Assembly: GCA_037013495.1 (NCBI GenBank)
Contig: CM072803.1
Span: 19,985,501 to 20,049,500, forward strand
DNA: 64,000 nt
Direction of reading: 5' to 3'
Source: Hippophae tibetana
Taxonomy: Eukaryota; Streptophyta; Magnoliopsida; Rosales; Elaeagnaceae
Notes under the pieces: generated by a model
What the model saw: the letters and a program-made list of their open reading frames with translations, nothing else
Databases searched by the model: none
What the model was told of the DNA's origin: nothing
In this document: positions 61,841 to 64,000 of the stretch, piece by piece
How the letters are laid out: every line of letters begins with the position of its first letter
Position numbering within the stretch: the stretch's first letter is position 1
Made by a program: the position numbers and the translations under genes

Positions 61841-64000
61841 TGCTCCAAAATCATATCAATATATATCTAAATAAGATATTATATTGATACATCAAATGAT
61901 ATCTAAATAATATCTTATATTGATACAACAAAACATATCTAAATAATAAATATTGATATAACAAATCAAATAATAATAAATATTTTAGATCATGTAGGAT
62001 TTGATTCTTCAATACTCCCCTTAAGATAGAGTGTATGTTGATTACACCTATCTTGCACAAGAGGACAATGAACTGTTAGTACTCAGTAGCTTGATGAACA
62101 AGTCAGTTGGTTACTCTTATGTTTTGACATGAATAGTCTAAACCAATCATCTTTGCACCTTTTCTCGGACAACGTATCAATCAATTTCAATGTGTTTTGT
62201 ACACTCATGAAAGAGTGGATTTGATGCTATATGAATTACAGTCTGATTTTTACAAAATAATATGACTACACATGTGTAGTTAACATTCAAGTCTTTTAAC
62301 AGATTTCTAATCCATGTAATTTCGCAACATGTCGTTACCATAAACATGTACTCTTTCTCTGCATTGGAACAAGATACAGTTATTTGCTTCTTAGTCTTCC
62401 ATGAAATAGGTGCATTGCCTAAGAAGATACAGTACCTGATAGTAAATCTTTAAGTGCCCTTACAACGAGCCAAATCGCATCATAGTTAGCTTGTATTTCT
62501 AATTATCCAGTGGAAGGTAGTAGTATCCCTTGACTTGGGATCTGTTTCAAACATCTCAACACCTTATGAGTTGCATTCAAGTGAGATTAGCAAGACTTGT
62601 CTATGAATTGACTCAAAATGTGCACTACATACATAAGGTCTTGTTTGGTGATTGTAAGATAAATGAGTCTTCCAACCAACCGTTGATATTGAGACACATC
62701 TTTCAACAATATTCCCTCACCTTCCCATAACACCAAGCTCTGATCAATGGGAAACCATGATGGTTTAGCTCATATGAAACTAGCATCCTCAAGAACTTTA
62801 AGGACATACTTATGCTTACTCAAAACAATTCCTTGTTTAGACTGTGCTACCTTAATGACAAGAAAATATTTTCAATGCCCTATGTTTTTGAGCTTGAACT
62901 TACTTGCAAGAATTTTTTTCTTTTTCAAGATGTCTTCTAAATCATTTCTGGTCATTATCATCAACAACATATACTAATAAAGCTGCAAATCTTTCTTGGT
63001 AATTTCGGATGAAAAATGAATAGTGTGACCAGGATTGACTAAAACTACCATCCTTAAGAGCAACAAAAAGTTTTAAAAACCATTGTCGAAATGCGTGTCT
63101 CAATCTATACAATGACATGTGAAGTTGATAAACTTTATGCTCCCACATTCGTTCGAAACTGGGAGGTAGCTTTATGAAAACCTCTTCACATAAGTCACCA
63201 TTGAGAAAGGCATTGTTGACATCCAATTGATGTATGTGCCAACCTTGTAAAGCTGCTAAACTGAGAAGAATATTAACTGTGGTGAGCTTGGCTACAGGAG
63301 AAAAGGTTTCTCGATAATCAATTTTGATAATTTGACTGTAATATTTGGTAACTAAATGAGCCTTGTAACGTTCCACGATGCCATCAAGATTATGTTTGAT
63401 CTTAAAAACCCACTTACATCCAATTGGTTTCTTGTTGGGAGAAAAGGTACCAAATTCTATGTCTTATTTGCTTATAGGGCCTAAATTTCTTAATTTATGG
63501 ATGCCTTCCACTTTGGTTCAAGGGTGGCTTGAAAAGAAGATTATAATGCCTTTTCTAGGCTAAGATTGATAGTAAAAGCTTTATATATGGGAGAAAGTCT
63601 ATCACAAGATAATACATGAGCAATGAAATGAAGAGTATTTGAAGGCTGGACTTAGCTCATAAAGGATGACAATGAAGGGAAATAAGGAAGGAGTATCTCG
63701 ATATGAAAGTCTTACAATGTGGTCGAAGTTTTGATGGGTCTTATGGAGCGTCGTGGTAGGGGAGCTACTACTGGGGAAATGAATGAGTTTGAGATGATTG
63801 GGTAGTGAGTTTCAGTTTTAGGTGATACAATTGAGGTGGTAGAGTTTGGATTGAAATGTGATTATGAACTAGAAGATTTGGTGAGCTAAGATTGGAATCA
63901 GATTGTGATCCTAAAAGATTTGGAGAGTTAGGAGTGAAATCAGACTCATATTTGAAAAGATTTGGTGAGATGTGGTGGTATGTTCAGGACAAAGTAAATA
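61841..64000 (-). mobile_element. Ty1/copia fragment, running off the right edge
   Basis: On the minus strand, reverse transcriptase is clear at about 63376-62942 (YRETFSPVAKLTTV, HIHQLDVNNAFLNGDL), followed by an RNase H region (about 62500-62050), a purine tract CTTAAGGGGAG (about 62014-62024) and a probable 3' LTR (about 61841-62011) made of short repeats of ATATCTAAATAATATCTTAT type. It carries many breaks. The 5' part, including its other LTR, would lie beyond the window. Confidence 0.78.

Noticed and set aside
1-64000. CRISPR array, bacterial operon or rRNA genes
   Set aside because: No regular spaced repeats, ribosome-binding pattern or rRNA sequence. The gene structure is that of a plant nucleus.

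Overview
The window looks like nuclear DNA of a eudicot plant. It is AT-rich, its spliced genes have short introns, and it is crowded with Ty1/copia, Ty3/gypsy, LINE and hAT remains. I cannot name the species. The host genes I recognise are a group-B-like protein phosphatase 2C (3913-5515), three related CDK-like pseudokinase genes (17899-19636, 29872-31696, 40550-42637) and a RanBP1 gene (53965-59681). All are on the + strand. Host-gene fragments are a clathrin heavy chain pseudogene (12564-15873), a second clathrin scrap (about 26108-26300) and an HSP90 5' piece carried inside a young retrotransposon (about 37815-38157).

Layout from left to right. 1-192 is one end of a hAT-like element. 240-1560 is a decayed LINE. 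An AT-rich spacer leads to the PP2C gene. 6640-11000 is a heavily decayed Ty3/gypsy element, followed by a copia gag remnant with one LTR (about 11250-12530). The clathrin pseudogene comes next and is split by a solo LTR (13049-15022) with an ATGAG target-site duplication. Pseudokinase 1 follows, then an old copia element (20212 to about 25495) and the small clathrin scrap. About 3 kb of diverged tandem repeats (26870-29860) run directly into pseudokinase 2. A very young copia element (33175-39062; identical 206-bp LTRs, CAATG duplication) separates genes 2 and 3. After pseudokinase 3 and an AT-rich spacer there is an Athila/Tat-type gypsy fossil (about 44555-52790), whose right LTR holds a hAT element with a perfect 8-bp duplication (49442-51535). 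RanBP1 has a 4.8-kb third intron containing gypsy remains. A copia fragment runs off the right end.

The most unusual part is the pseudokinase cluster. All three genes share six exons with matching splice phases and a CDK fold signature. All lack the VAIK lysine, the PSTAIRE glutamate, the HRD arginine and the DFG aspartate, and their activation loop is 10 residues short. Each carries a Gln/Glu-rich N-terminal tail, about 110 residues long in gene 3. The leader upstream of gene 2 has been amplified into about seven or eight TATA-bearing units. This looks like a recent, lineage-specific family of non-catalytic CDK-like proteins. The copia element carrying an antisense HSP90 promoter, 5' UTR and first codons is the second notable signal.
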